DNA from: Citromicrobium bathyomarinum
GTDB lineage: Bacteria > Pseudomonadota > Alphaproteobacteria > Sphingomonadales > Sphingomonadaceae
Direction: 5' to 3'
Length of the DNA stretch: 64,000 nt
Assembly: GCA_001306305.2 (NCBI GenBank)
Contig: CP155577.1
Location: 2,711,501-2,775,500, forward strand
Shown: one piece after another, positions 1-8,340 of the stretch
Numbering within the stretch: position 1 is the stretch's first letter
How the letters are laid out: every line of letters starts with the position of its first letter
The notes under the pieces: generated by a model
The model's input: the letters and a program-made list of their open reading frames with translations, nothing else
What the model was told of the DNA's origin: nothing
Database searches by the model: none
Translations under genes and position numbers: made by a program

Positions 1-973
1 CGCCCCGGCCTTCACGCATTTCCAGCGCCATCGAGCGGGAGACCACGTCGCGCGACGCCAGATCCTTGGCCGAGGGAGCATAGCGTTCCATGAACCGCTC
101 GCCTTCGGAGTTGGTCAGGTAACCGCCTTCGCCGCGCGCGCCTTCGGTGATCAGCACGCCCGCGCCGTAGATGCCGGTCGGGTGGAACTGGACGAACTCC
201 ATGTCCTGCAGCGGCAGACCAGCGCGCAGCACCATGCCGCCACCGTCGCCGGTGCAGGTATGGGCGCTCGTGGCGGTGTAGTAGCAGCGGCCGTAGCCGC
301 CAGTCGCCAGCACCACGGCATGCGCGCGAAAGCGGTGGATCGTGCCGTCATCCAGGCACATCGCGATCACGCCGACGCAGCGACGGTTCGCACCCTCGCC
401 CGTCATGATCAGGTCGATCGCGAAATATTCGATGAAGAAGTCCGCGTCGTATTTCAGGCTCTGCTGGTAGAGCGCGTGGAGCATCGCGTGCCCCGTACGG
501 TCCGCCGCGGCGCAGGTGCGCTGCACGGGCGGGCCTTCGCCCATGTTCTGCATGTGGCCGCCGAACGGACGCTGGTAGATCGTGCCGTCCTTGTTGCGGC
601 TGAACGGCACGCCCGCGTGCTCCAGCTCGTACACCGCCTGCGGAGCTTCGCGTGCGAGATATTCGATCGCGTCCTGGTCGCCCAGCCAGTCAGACCCCTT
701 CACGGTGTCGTACATGTGCCAGGTCCAGTGGTCGGGCGTGTTGTTGCCCAGCGACGCGGCGATCCCGCCTTGCGCCGCCACGGTGTGCGAACGCGTGGGG
801 AAGACCTTGGAGATGTTCGCGGTCTTGAAGCCGGCCTCTGCCGCGCCCATCGTCGCGCGCAGGCCCGAACCGCCCGCGCCGACGACGACCACGTCGAAAT
901 CATGGTCGATGATCGGATAGGCTTCGCTCGCCTTGCCGGGCTGTGCGGTGGTCGTGTGGGTATCGGTCGCCAT
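1..973 (-). CDS. sdhA: succinate dehydrogenase flavoprotein subunit (partial, C-terminus outside window)
   Basis: Reading leftward from ATG at 973, the frame stays open to the window edge and gives about 324 residues of the flavoprotein that oxidises succinate to fumarate in complex II. An FAD-binding Rossmann start ([13 protein letters not shown]) lies near residues 29-41. SHTVAAQGG follows; its His is the covalent FAD attachment site in this family. The substrate-site region [17 protein letters not shown] and the later HPTGIYGAG stretch are also present. The start codon overlaps the sdhD stop by one base (TGATG), so translation is coupled. The C-terminal part and probably sdhB lie left of the window. 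Identification is very secure. Confidence 0.97.
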   Translation of the reverse strand, partial: MATDTHTTTAQPGKASEAYPIIDHDFDVVVVGAGGSGLRATMGAAEAGFKTANISKVFPTRSHTVAAQGGIAASLGNNTPDHWTWHMYDTVKGSDWLGDQDAIEYLAREAPQAVYELEHAGVPFSRNKDGTIYQRPFGGHMQNMGEGPPVQRTCAAADRTGHAMLHALYQQSLKYDADFFIEYFAIDLIMTGEGANRRCVGVIAMCLDDGTIHRFRAHAVVLATGGYGRCYYTATSAHTCTGDGGGMVLRAGLPLQDMEFVQFHPTGIYGAGVLITEGARGEGGYLTNSEGERFMERYAPSAKDLASRDVVSRSMALEMREGRG

Positions 974-1359
974 CAGGCGGCTCCTGCAAATGCGATGCTG
1001 GCGATGCAGAAGATGCCGAACACGGCCCCTGCCACCGCCACGAGATTGAGAAGGGCGATCAGCGCGAAGCGGCTGCCGCCCTGGTGGATATAGTCCTCGA
1101 TCAGAACCTGCAGGCCCAGCCGCGCGTGCCAGAACGTGCTGACGATCAGCAGGATCAGCGCCGCCGCCGCGATCGGCGAGGAGAGCCAGCCGGTCACCGT
1201 GCCGTAGTCGTAGGCGGGCAGCAGCAGGAAGCTGACCAGCAGGAACAGCACCAGCACCAGATTGCCGATCGCGGTGAACCGCTGGAGCAGCCAGTGATGC
1301 GCGCCCTCGTGGGCCGAGCCGAGGCCGCGCACGCGGCCGATGGAGGTTCCGTTACCCAT
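973..1359 (-). CDS. sdhD: succinate dehydrogenase membrane anchor subunit SdhD
   Basis: A 128-residue protein with three hydrophobic segments (about residues 30-50, 58-75 and 95-120). It is the second membrane anchor of complex II and helps form the ubiquinone and heme b site. The N-terminal [16 protein letters not shown] and the central [15 protein letters not shown] match the alphaproteobacterial SdhD pattern; the latter carries the conserved His and the Asp-Tyr pair near heme and quinone. It sits between sdhC (10 bases upstream) and sdhA (one-base overlap) in a standard sdhC-sdhD-sdhA order. Confidence 0.95.
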   Translation of the reverse strand: MGNGTSIGRVRGLGSAHEGAHHWLLQRFTAIGNLVLVLFLLVSFLLLPAYDYGTVTGWLSSPIAAAALILLIVSTFWHARLGLQVLIEDYIHQGGSRFALIALLNLVAVAGAVFGIFCIASIAFAGAA

Positions 1360-1369
1360 GGGAAATGCC

Positions 1370-1750
1370 TTACTTGAGGAGGATGATCGCCCAGAAGGCG
1401 ATGGTCAGAAGGACGCCGAGGATCGGGGCCAGCGTCGACCAGGTCTTGTTGATCGTCAGCTCGTACCCCGCGCCGATATCGAGCACGAAGTGGCGCAGAC
1501 CGCTCATCATGTGGCTGAAGAAGGCCCAGGTCAGGCCGACCAGCACGATATAGCCGGGGATCGAGGTCGCAACGGCGGAGAAGGTGGCATACGCCTCCGG
1601 CCCGCTCGCCATCGCGCCCAGCCACCAGAGCAGCACGGCGAGGCCGACCAGCGCCATTCCGTCACCGGTGACGCGGTGCAGGATCGAGGTGAACATGTGC
1701 GGGCCCCACTTCCAGATCTGGAGATGGGGAGAGAGTGGTCTGTTCGACAT
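1370..1750 (-). CDS. sdhC: succinate dehydrogenase cytochrome b556 subunit SdhC
   Basis: The 126-residue large membrane anchor of complex II. The ATG at 1750 (MSNRPLSPHLQIW) was chosen because SPHLQIW is the usual N-terminus; the longer open frame upstream has no family similarity. Family marks are SILHRVTG near residue 23 and HMMSGLRHFVLD near residue 80, which includes the axial heme ligand His. Three transmembrane helices are visible. It is the first gene of the leftward sdhC-sdhD-sdhA operon, so the promoter should lie in 1751-1920, which it shares with the divergent SDR gene. Confidence 0.95.
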   Translation of the reverse strand: MSNRPLSPHLQIWKWGPHMFTSILHRVTGDGMALVGLAVLLWWLGAMASGPEAYATFSAVATSIPGYIVLVGLTWAFFSHMMSGLRHFVLDIGAGYELTINKTWSTLAPILGVLLTIAFWAIILLK

Positions 1751-1920
1751 GGTGGCTTGCGGATCCAATCTGGCCGGTGCGGTAGGTCTTGCGCCTCCAC
1801 TTAGCGGATGCGCGGTCAGGTTCAAGCGAGTCAAAAGCATGGGTGCAAAAGCACGGACCATGGGGTGAGCGCAAGCGCGGGGCTTGGTCGCGCGCATCAA
1901 TCGGCCTAACAGGTGGCTCC

Positions 1921-2631
1921 ATGACAGGCATTCTCGTCACAGGATCGAGCCGCGGGATCGGCGCCGCCATTCGCGAACAGCTGGAGGCGCGCTGCGTGCG
2001 CGTGGTCGGCCACTCGACACGCGGGATCGAGGAAGGCGAGATTGCCGCCGACTTTACAGAGCCTTCCGCACCTTCGACGCTGTGGGAAGAGGCGCTGCGG
2101 CAGACCGACGGCGCAATCGACGTGCTGATCAACAATGCCGGGCTGTTCGATGGAGTCCCGCTCGACACCTCGGACATCGAATGGCTCGATGCTTGGGAGG
2201 AAACGCTGCGGATCAACCTGACCGCCGCCGCGCAGCTCAGCCGTTTCGCGGTGCGCCACTGGCAGGAACGCGGCTGCGAAGGGCGGATCGTCCATGTCGC
2301 CAGCCGCGCCGGGCATCGCGGCGATTCGCCCGCGCACTGGCACTATGCGGCGGCTAAGGGCGGGATGCTGGCACTGCACAAGACCATCGCGCGCGCCTAC
2401 GCCAAAGAAGGCATCTACAGCTTCGCGGTCACGCCGGGCTTCACCGATACCTCGATGGCGGGGGACTATCTGGAAAGCCGCGGCGGCCCCGGCCTGCTCG
2501 CCGATATTCCGCTGGGCCGCGTGGCCGAGCCGGAGGAAATCGCCAGCATCGCCACTTGGTGCGCGCTCGAAGCGCCGCCTTCGATGACCGGCGCGACGAT
2601 CGACGCCAACGGGGCCAGCTATGTCCGCTAG
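1921..2631 (+). CDS. SDR-family NAD(P)-dependent oxidoreductase
   Basis: A 236-residue classical short-chain dehydrogenase. The nucleotide motif TGSSRGIG is at residues 7-14 and NNAG at 71-74; the catalytic Ser128, Tyr142 and Lys146 (YAAAK) are all present. It should reduce or oxidise a carbonyl/alcohol substrate with NAD(P)H in the cytosol; the substrate cannot be told. The ATG at 1921 is preferred over an upstream in-frame ATG at 1789 because the Rossmann strand starts immediately after it. It is first of five overlapping rightward genes; its last 11 bases overlap the metallo-beta-lactamase start. Confidence 0.9.
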   Translation: MTGILVTGSSRGIGAAIREQLEARCVRVVGHSTRGIEEGEIAADFTEPSAPSTLWEEALRQTDGAIDVLINNAGLFDGVPLDTSDIEWLDAWEETLRINLTAAAQLSRFAVRHWQERGCEGRIVHVASRAGHRGDSPAHWHYAAAKGGMLALHKTIARAYAKEGIYSFAVTPGFTDTSMAGDYLESRGGPGLLADIPLGRVAEPEEIASIATWCALEAPPSMTGATIDANGASYVR

Positions 2632-3568
2632 ACTGGCGGCGCTGGCAGCGCTGGCACTTGTCGCTGGCGGCTGCGCGCCCGCGCCCGAGTCGCCCGCCAC
2701 CGCCGATCCTGTAGCGCACGACGTCGTCTCCTCACCGGACATGGCCGCCAGCTTTCCGCAGTCCGCGTTTCTCGAAAAATGCGAAGACTGGGACGAGTGG
2801 GACACACCCGCCCCGCCCTTCGAACTGCTCGGCGACACATGGTACGTCGGCACCTGCGGTATCTCCGCGCTGCTCGTGATCGGCGATGGCGAGCACATCC
2901 TGATCGACAGCGGCGTGGAGGATGCGGCACCGCTGATCCTCGCCAATATCCGCGCGCTCGGCATCGATCCGCGCGATGTGGGCTATCTGCTGATGAGCCA
3001 TGAGCATTTCGACCACGTGGGTGCGCACGCAGCCCTCGTCGAAGCGACCGGCGCAGAGGTGATCGCCTCGCCCATAGCGGCACAGGTTCTGTCCAGCGGC
3101 GAGGCAAGCGCGGACGATCCGCAGGCCGCGATCCACCCTGCGATGACACCGGTGAAGGTCGACCGGATCGTGAGCGATGGCGAGGTGCTGACGCTGGGCG
3201 GCAAGGAATTCACCGCGCATTTCACCCCCGGCCACACGCCGGGCGCGATGAGCTGGACGTGGAATGCCTGCTCGCTCCCGTGGCAGCCACCCGTGTGCCG
3301 CCGCGTCGCCTATGTCGACAGTCTCTCCCCCGTCTCGGCAGACGATTACCGCTTCAGCGATCACCCGGCAGTCGTGGCCGATTTCCGGCGCAGCATTGCA
3401 AAGGTCGCCAAACTTCCCTGCGACCTGCTCACGACGCCGCATCCCTCGGCGAGCGGAATGCTCGACCGGATGGCAGATGGCGGGCTGCTGGATGGGGCCG
3501 CCTGCGCCGATTACGCGAAAGCCATCGAGAAACGGCTGAACGAGCGGTTGGCGAAAGAAGGCGAATGA
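2621..3568 (+). CDS. subclass B3 metallo-beta-lactamase, predicted lipoprotein
   Basis: A 315-residue zinc hydrolase with a lipoprotein-type signal (hydrophobic segment ending VAGGC, Cys18). The B3 zinc ligands are in place: His127, His129, Asp131 and His132 in SHEHFDH, His205 in FTPGHTPG and His274 in TTPHP. The stretch VAYVDSLSPVSADDYRF and the two cysteines flanking SLPWQPPV are also typical of B3 enzymes rather than glyoxalase II-type relatives. It would hydrolyse beta-lactams, including carbapenems, in the periplasm. The start overlaps the SDR gene by 11 bases, and the stop overlaps the next start as ATGA. No promoter is visible directly upstream, so expression probably follows the operon. 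Actual substrate range is inference. Confidence 0.9.
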   Translation: MSARLAALAALALVAGGCAPAPESPATADPVAHDVVSSPDMAASFPQSAFLEKCEDWDEWDTPAPPFELLGDTWYVGTCGISALLVIGDGEHILIDSGVEDAAPLILANIRALGIDPRDVGYLLMSHEHFDHVGAHAALVEATGAEVIASPIAAQVLSSGEASADDPQAAIHPAMTPVKVDRIVSDGEVLTLGGKEFTAHFTPGHTPGAMSWTWNACSLPWQPPVCRRVAYVDSLSPVSADDYRFSDHPAVVADFRRSIAKVAKLPCDLLTTPHPSASGMLDRMADGGLLDGAACADYAKAIEKRLNERLAKEGE

Positions 3569-4182
3569 GTGACCTAGCAGGTCCGGGTTCCGATCTGCCC
3601 TTCTCCTGCCGCTGCGGCGCGGTGAAAGGGGTGATCGAGAGGGCGGGCCCGCGCGAAGGCGATTTCGTCGTCTGTCACTGCACCGACTGCCAGACATTCG
3701 CCCGTCGTTTCGACGCGGGCGACAGAGTTATGGAAGAGCAGGACGCAGGCACACCGCTCTACCAGAGCCGCTGCGCACGGATGCGGGTGGAGAGTGGGCG
3801 GGACCGGCTGCGATGCATCCACCTGACCGAAGAGGCGACCCTGCGCTGGTACGCAGGCTGTTGCGACACGCCGCTGTTCAACTCGTACAAGAACGGCAAA
3901 ATTCCCTATGTCACCACGCTTGTGGGCAATTGCGACGCCGGGGCACAAGCGCGGATGCTGGGGGAACCGATCGGGCACCTCTTTGTCGATGACGATCCGG
4001 CGTGTACCGGGCCGGTCCGCCGCCTTTCGATGAACACGCTGATGCGACGTTTCTTCGTCAGGATGGTCAAGGACATCGTCTCTGGCGACCGCCGCCGGAG
4101 CGCGCTGTTCGATCCCGAAACGCTGGAGCCCATCTCCACCCCCACCAGACCTGCCAAGGAAACCTCTATAAATGTCGGCTGA
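3565..4182 (+). CDS. DUF6151 family, GFA/Mss4-like zinc protein
   Basis: A 205-residue cytosolic protein starting at the ATGA overlap with the beta-lactamase gene. The N-terminal SCRCGAVKG and CHCTDCQTFAR motifs are the paired-cysteine zinc sites of the glutathione-dependent formaldehyde-activating (GFA) fold. A central AGCCDTPLFNS replaces the usual GFA third cysteine block. The C-terminal half (FVRMVKDIVSGDRRRSALFD) matches the DUF6151 branch. Function is unknown; the fold suggests a small-molecule or thiol-related role. The end overlaps prmA by 11 bases. A second, canonical GFA protein is at 52129-52578. Confidence 0.8.
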   Translation: MSDLAGPGSDLPFSCRCGAVKGVIERAGPREGDFVVCHCTDCQTFARRFDAGDRVMEEQDAGTPLYQSRCARMRVESGRDRLRCIHLTEEATLRWYAGCCDTPLFNSYKNGKIPYVTTLVGNCDAGAQARMLGEPIGHLFVDDDPACTGPVRRLSMNTLMRRFFVRMVKDIVSGDRRRSALFDPETLEPISTPTRPAKETSINVG

Positions 4183-5113
4183 CATCACCGCCGAAGAAGC
4201 CGGAATCAGCTGGAAGCTGACCGCACTGGTCGACCGCACCGCCGCCGAGGCCGCACTCGCGGCGAGCGTGGAGGACGCATGGGACTCCGATCTCGTGATG
4301 AGCGCGCACGAGGTCGAGGCCGACCGCTACGATCCGATCAATGCCGGGCTGTGGCGGATCGAGGCGTGGTATCCGCGCAAGCCCGACGCCGCGCTGCGCG
4401 CCACGCTCGACACGATGTTCGACGGCAACCCGCCCGACTTCACGCTGGAGAAGGTCGAGCCGGAGGACTGGGTCACGATCAGCCAGCAGGCGGTCGAGCC
4501 GGTCCGCGCGGGGCCGTTCCACATCCGCACGCCCGACCACGCGGCTGCGCCCGAGGGTATCGACCTGGTCATCCCCGCCAGCCGCGCCTTCGGCACCGGC
4601 CAGCACGAGACCACTGCGGGATGCCTCGCGATGCTCGGCTGGCTGCGCGCGCGCGGCGTCCACCCGCGTGACATCGCCGATATCGGCACCGGCACCGGCC
4701 TGCTCGCGATCGGTGCGCTCAAGCTGTTCCCGACCGCCAATGTGATCGCCAGCGACATCGACCCGGTGTGCGATGAAATCGTGCGCGAGAACGCCCACGG
4801 CAACGCGGTCCCGCTCGGCCAGCGGCCCGGCGCGCTGCATTACGTCACCGCGCCGGGGATGGACGATCCCGGGCTCCGGGCCCGCGCGCCCTACGATCTG
4901 CTGATCGCCAATATCCTCGCCGGCCCGCTGATCACGCTCGCGCCCGATTTCGCACGCGCGGTACAGCCGGGTGCCTATGTCGTTCTGGCCGGTCTGCTGA
5001 CCACGCAGGAGGCGCGGGTGACGCGCGCCTACCTGCAACAGGGGCTGCGCCGCGAACATCGCATCGTTGATGGCGACTGGTCGATCCTGTGCCTGCGGAT
5101 GCCCGCCAGATGA
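4172..5113 (+). CDS. prmA: ribosomal protein L11 methyltransferase PrmA
   Basis: A 313-residue SAM-dependent enzyme that trimethylates ribosomal protein L11. The N-terminal substrate-recognition part (residues 1-100) is divergent, as usual. FGTGQHETT (140-148), DIGTGTGLL (SAM motif I, 170-178), the acidic SDIDP near 194 and NILAGPL (247-253) are the family signature. It overlaps the preceding gene by 11 bases and the following DUF2459 gene as ATGA, so all five genes from 1921 to 5811 look translationally linked. Confidence 0.95.
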   Translation: MSADITAEEAGISWKLTALVDRTAAEAALAASVEDAWDSDLVMSAHEVEADRYDPINAGLWRIEAWYPRKPDAALRATLDTMFDGNPPDFTLEKVEPEDWVTISQQAVEPVRAGPFHIRTPDHAAAPEGIDLVIPASRAFGTGQHETTAGCLAMLGWLRARGVHPRDIADIGTGTGLLAIGALKLFPTANVIASDIDPVCDEIVRENAHGNAVPLGQRPGALHYVTAPGMDDPGLRARAPYDLLIANILAGPLITLAPDFARAVQPGAYVVLAGLLTTQEARVTRAYLQQGLRREHRIVDGDWSILCLRMPAR

Positions 5114-5811
5114 GAGCGATCAGGCTGCTCGGCTGGACGCTCGGCAGCCTGATCGGCGCGGTCGCGCTGCTGATCGCAGGCTTCTTCCTCTCCGCATGGG
5201 CGGGTTCCTCGATCCCGCGCAATGGCGGGTGGAGCGAGGCCGAAACCGGCATCCCAATCATGGTCGAAAGCAACGGCGTCCACACCGGGATCGTGATGCC
5301 GGTGGTCACTCCGGTGAAGGACTGGCGCGAGACCTTTCCCTCCACGGCCGAGCCAATGAAAAGCGGGATGCGGCCGACCCACGTCTCGGTCGGCTGGGGC
5401 GACCGCGAAGTATACCGCACGGTGGCGACCTGGGGCGATCTCAAGCCGGGTACCGCACTGCGGATCGCGACGCGTGGCGGCCCGGCGGTGATGCGGGTGG
5501 CGCGCTATTATCGCCCCTCCGGTGGCCCGAACCATCGCTGGCTGATCCTGCGCGAGGCGGAATATGCGCGGCTGGTGGCTGCGGTCGAAGCAGGCCTGCC
5601 GCCCATCGCGAACCCGAAGGATCGCGTCAGCCTGACAAGCTTCGATCCGCAGGCGCGCATCTACGACAGCACGGGCCACTACACGCCGTTCTACAGCTGC
5701 AATCAGTGGGTCGCCGACGCGCTGGCGGAGGCGGGAATCGAAATAGGCCTGTGGAGCCCGCTCGCCGGCGGCGTGATGAAGTGGATCCCGCAGGGCCCGG
5801 CGCAGCCCTGA
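5110..5811 (+). CDS. DUF2459 / TIGR02117 family membrane-anchored protein
   Basis: A 233-residue protein with one N-terminal transmembrane helix (about residues 5-30), then a periplasmic domain. The domain shows the family pattern: VESNGVHTGIVMPV near residue 50, HVSVGWGDREVY near 96, and a C-terminal YSCNQWVADALAEAGI. Members are annotated as urease-associated or simply conserved; the biochemical role is unknown. The Cys, His and Asp residues in the second half recall a papain-like (NlpC/P60-type) arrangement, but that is only a suggestion. The start overlaps the prmA stop as ATGA. It is the last gene of the five-gene block. Confidence 0.82.
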   Translation: MRAIRLLGWTLGSLIGAVALLIAGFFLSAWAGSSIPRNGGWSEAETGIPIMVESNGVHTGIVMPVVTPVKDWRETFPSTAEPMKSGMRPTHVSVGWGDREVYRTVATWGDLKPGTALRIATRGGPAVMRVARYYRPSGGPNHRWLILREAEYARLVAAVEAGLPPIANPKDRVSLTSFDPQARIYDSTGHYTPFYSCNQWVADALAEAGIEIGLWSPLAGGVMKWIPQGPAQP

Positions 5812-5839
5812 TGCGATCAAAAAGCAGATGACGCTGCGG

Positions 5840-5863
5840 CTTGCTTGCATTAGTGTAAGTAAG
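5840..5863. promoter_or_regulatory. 24-bp imperfect palindrome, likely TetR-type operator
   Basis: Nine of twelve base pairs match across the centre between 5851 and 5852. The half-sites are CTTGCTTGCATT and AGTGTAAGTAAG. The palindrome ends two bases before the ATG at 5866, so a bound protein would block transcription or initiation of the hydroxylase gene. Size and half-site spacing fit TetR-family operators. No TetR gene is adjacent in this window, so the regulator is unknown. Confidence 0.55.
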
Positions 5864-5865
5864 CC

Positions 5866-6687
5866 ATGATCGACCTGCCGACCGCTTTCGATGTCTTCGC
5901 CGATCGCATGATCCGCGTCGTCGTGTTCGACGTGCAGCGCTATCTCGTCGCGGCGGGCCTGTTCACGATCGCGCTGCTGGTGTTCCGCAGCTGGGCGACC
6001 CGCAAGCGTATCCAGACCCGCCGCGCGACGCGCAAGGATTACACGCGCGAGATCGCGTCTTCGCTGCGCACGTCCTTCGTTTTCGCGCTAACCACCTTCC
6101 TGACGCTTGGCCTTCGTGAGATCGGGCTGGTGAAGATCAAGCTGGAAACCTTCACCCTGCTCACCGTCGCGTGGCAGTTCGTGCTGATCGTCCTCGCGCA
6201 TGATGCCTATTTCTACTGGATGCACCGCGGGCTGCATCACAAGCGGCTGTTCCGCGCGACGCACCTGCATCATCACAAATCGCGCACGCCCACGCCGTGG
6301 ACCGCCTACAGCTTCTCGAGCTGGGAGGCGGTGACCGAGGCGCTGTTCATCCCGATCTTCATGCTCGCGACCAGCACGATGGGCTTCGCGATGACCGGTC
6401 TCGCCGTGTTCCTGTTCCTGTGGCACATGATCTTCCGCAACGTGATCGGCCACCTCGGCGTCGAGCTGTATCCGGCGGGCTGGGTTGATAATCGCTGGAC
6501 CGGCTGGTGGAACACGACCACGCACCACGACCTCCACCACAGTTCGGGCAACACCAATTTCGGCCTCTATTTCACCTGGTGGGACCGGTGGATGGGAACC
6601 GAGCATCCGCGCTATCGCGAGGAATTCCGCACGGTAACCGCCCGCACCCGCAGGGCGGCGCGCGAAGCCGGGGCCGCACCGGCCTAA
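5866..6687 (+). CDS. sterol desaturase / fatty acid hydroxylase superfamily membrane protein
   Basis: A 273-residue integral membrane di-iron enzyme. The superfamily histidine clusters are all present: HDAYFYWMHRGLHH near residues 109-122, THLHHHKSRTP near 130 and TTHHDLHHSSGNTNFG near 220-235. Four or more hydrophobic segments lie between residues 25 and 190. Members hydroxylate or desaturate lipids such as sterols, fatty acids, carotenoids or sphingoid-type chains; the substrate here cannot be assigned. The gene stands alone behind the palindrome at 5840-5863. No good Shine-Dalgarno is seen, so a very short leader is possible. It converges on the ECF sigma gene with overlapping stops. Confidence 0.85.
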   Translation: MIDLPTAFDVFADRMIRVVVFDVQRYLVAAGLFTIALLVFRSWATRKRIQTRRATRKDYTREIASSLRTSFVFALTTFLTLGLREIGLVKIKLETFTLLTVAWQFVLIVLAHDAYFYWMHRGLHHKRLFRATHLHHHKSRTPTPWTAYSFSSWEAVTEALFIPIFMLATSTMGFAMTGLAVFLFLWHMIFRNVIGHLGVELYPAGWVDNRWTGWWNTTTHHDLHHSSGNTNFGLYFTWWDRWMGTEHPRYREEFRTVTARTRRAAREAGAAPA

Positions 6688-7889
6688 GATCCCAGCGCGT
6701 CGCGGCGTGCCGCCAGCAAGCGCGCTTCGGCCGGTTCGGGATCGAGCGCCAGCGCTGCGTCATACTCTGCCCGCGCCTCGCTCAATCTTCCCGTGCTCGC
6801 CAGCAGGTCCGCCCGCACCGCGTGGAACGGCAGGAACTGCGTCAGCCGTCCGGTCTCGATCGCATCGAGCGCCGCCAGCCCCTCTTCGGCCGAGGTCGCG
6901 CGCGCCAGTGCCAGCGCGCGGTTGACCGCGACCACCGGCGTCGGACGCATCATCGCAAGCACATCGTATAGGCGGAGGATCGCAGCCCAATCGGTTCGCC
7001 CCGTCTCCCGTCGCAGGCAGTGGACCAAGTGAATCCCCGCTAGCACCTGAAGCGACCCCGGCTTGCCGATCGCGGTCGCCCGGTCGAGCGCAGCGCGCCC
7101 CGCTTCGATCCGCGCAAGATCCCATTGCGCAACGTCCTGTCCGGACAGGGGAATCATGGTGCCTTCGCGATCCACCCGCGCCGCCTCGCGAGAGCGCACG
7201 AGGCAGACCAGTGCCAGCAGCCCGTGCGCTTCCGCCTCCTGCGGCATCAGTTCGACCAGCAGCACCGCCAGCCGTTCGACTTCGGGTGCAAGCCCCTCGG
7301 TCTCCCCGGTACCCGCAGCATTGCGATAGGCGATCGCCAGCGCGGTCTCCAGCGTTTCCAGTACGGTACCGACCCGGAATTGCCATTCGCGGGACGGTGG
7401 CGTCTCGAAAGGAATATTGGCCGCCTTGATCTTGGCCTTGGCGCGGGTCAGCCGCTGGTACATCGCGGGCTCTGCAACGAGAAATGCGCGCGCTATCCGC
7501 GCGACCGACACACCGCAGATGACCCGCAGCGCCAGCGCGATCCGCGCCTCGCGGGCGAGCGCCGGATGGCAGCAGGTGAACAGCAGCCGCAGCCGGTCGT
7601 CGGGGATCGGCTCGGGAAAGGCGATCACTTCGCCCACCGAGTCCGAGTCCGGCTGGTCCGCCAGCACACGCGCCTCTCGATCGGCCCTGCGTAGTGCATC
7701 GAGAGCGCGCCGCCGCGCGGCAACGTAGAGCCACGCGGCGGCGTCGCGGATCGGCGCAGCCTCGCGCAGTGCCGCCTCGCACGCGGCGGAGAACGCGTCC
7801 TCCGCCAGGTCAAGATCGCGGAACCGCGCGGCGAGGGCCGCGACAACCCTCGGCCGCGCAGCCGCGAGCAGGTCTGCCAGCGGGTCCAG
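6684..7889 (-). CDS. ECF42-type RNA polymerase sigma factor with C-terminal TPR-like domain (non-standard start)
   Basis: About 401 residues if read from CTG at 7889. Region 2 runs from RPRVVAALAARFRDLDLAEDAF to WLYVAARRRALDALRR, followed by region 4 with DDRLRLLFTCCHPALA, the hallmark of ECF42. The remaining 220 residues form the helical TPR-like extension of that group. The first ATG, GTG or TTG in frame is GTG at 7667, which would remove all of region 2. Only CTG codons exist between it and the TAG at 7893-7895, which ends the YCII gene in the same frame. AGGA lies 7 bases before CTG 7889, so CTG initiation is my preferred call; readthrough of the TAG is the alternative. Target promoters are unknown. 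Confidence 0.8.
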   Translation of the reverse strand: MDPLADLLAAARPRVVAALAARFRDLDLAEDAFSAACEAALREAAPIRDAAAWLYVAARRRALDALRRADREARVLADQPDSDSVGEVIAFPEPIPDDRLRLLFTCCHPALAREARIALALRVICGVSVARIARAFLVAEPAMYQRLTRAKAKIKAANIPFETPPSREWQFRVGTVLETLETALAIAYRNAAGTGETEGLAPEVERLAVLLVELMPQEAEAHGLLALVCLVRSREAARVDREGTMIPLSGQDVAQWDLARIEAGRAALDRATAIGKPGSLQVLAGIHLVHCLRRETGRTDWAAILRLYDVLAMMRPTPVVAVNRALALARATSAEEGLAALDAIETGRLTQFLPFHAVRADLLASTGRLSEARAEYDAALALDPEPAEARLLAARRDALGS

Positions 7890-7892
7890 CGG

Positions 7893-8246
7893 CTAGTCCT
7901 GCCAGACCGGCCGCACCTCGACCGCACCCTTGCCCGGGATCGGGATTTTCCGCGCCCAACGGACCGCCTCGTCGAGATCGGCGGCCTCGACAATGTAGTA
8001 ACCGCCAAGTTCCTCGTGGCTTTCGGCGAAGGGGCCGTCGTGCAGCGTGCCCTCGCCCCCGTTTTCGTAGCGGATGGTGGTTGCGGTGTCCGCGCCCTTC
8101 AGGCGATTGCCGCTGAAAGCGACCCCAGCGGCGTGCCATTCCTCAGCCAGCTTCATGTGCCCCGCCAGCGTGGCCTCCATCACCGCCGCGCCGTTTTCAC
8201 CCATATAGGCGCTCTCGTCCTCATGAATTAGCAGCATGTATTGCAT
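7893..8246 (-). CDS. YCII/DGPF family protein, ECF42 partner
   Basis: A 117-residue cytosolic protein starting MQYMLLIHEDE; the ATG at 8246 has a GGAG about 11 bases upstream. The YCII fold is marked by LHDGPFAESHEELGGYYIVEA, including the DGPF motif that names this group. DGPF proteins are regularly encoded beside ECF42 sigma factors, as here; they are thought to take part in signalling to the sigma factor, but the mechanism is not established. The TAG stop is followed in the same frame by the sigma factor coding sequence. Confidence 0.87.
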   Translation of the reverse strand: MQYMLLIHEDESAYMGENGAAVMEATLAGHMKLAEEWHAAGVAFSGNRLKGADTATTIRYENGGEGTLHDGPFAESHEELGGYYIVEAADLDEAVRWARKIPIPGKGAVEVRPVWQD

Positions 8247-8340
8247 CGCATGTCTCCGCCTCGGCATCGCCCCTGCGGCGATACTCTACACCCGAGACGA
8301 TGCTGCCGCCCGCTTTTCGACATACTCCGAAAATATTTTC

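Noticed and set aside
1829-1834. TTGACT on the minus strand as -35 box of the sdh operon
   Set aside because: No convincing -10 box at the right distance, so I did not list a promoter.
4166-5059. Long open frame opposite prmA, and similar very long frames opposite ligA/recN (12480-14651), copA (22112-24379) and the GGDEF-EAL gene (31766-34204)
   Set aside because: They are composition shadows in high-GC DNA: rich in Arg, Ala, His and Pro, with no family motifs, and lying opposite clearly real genes.
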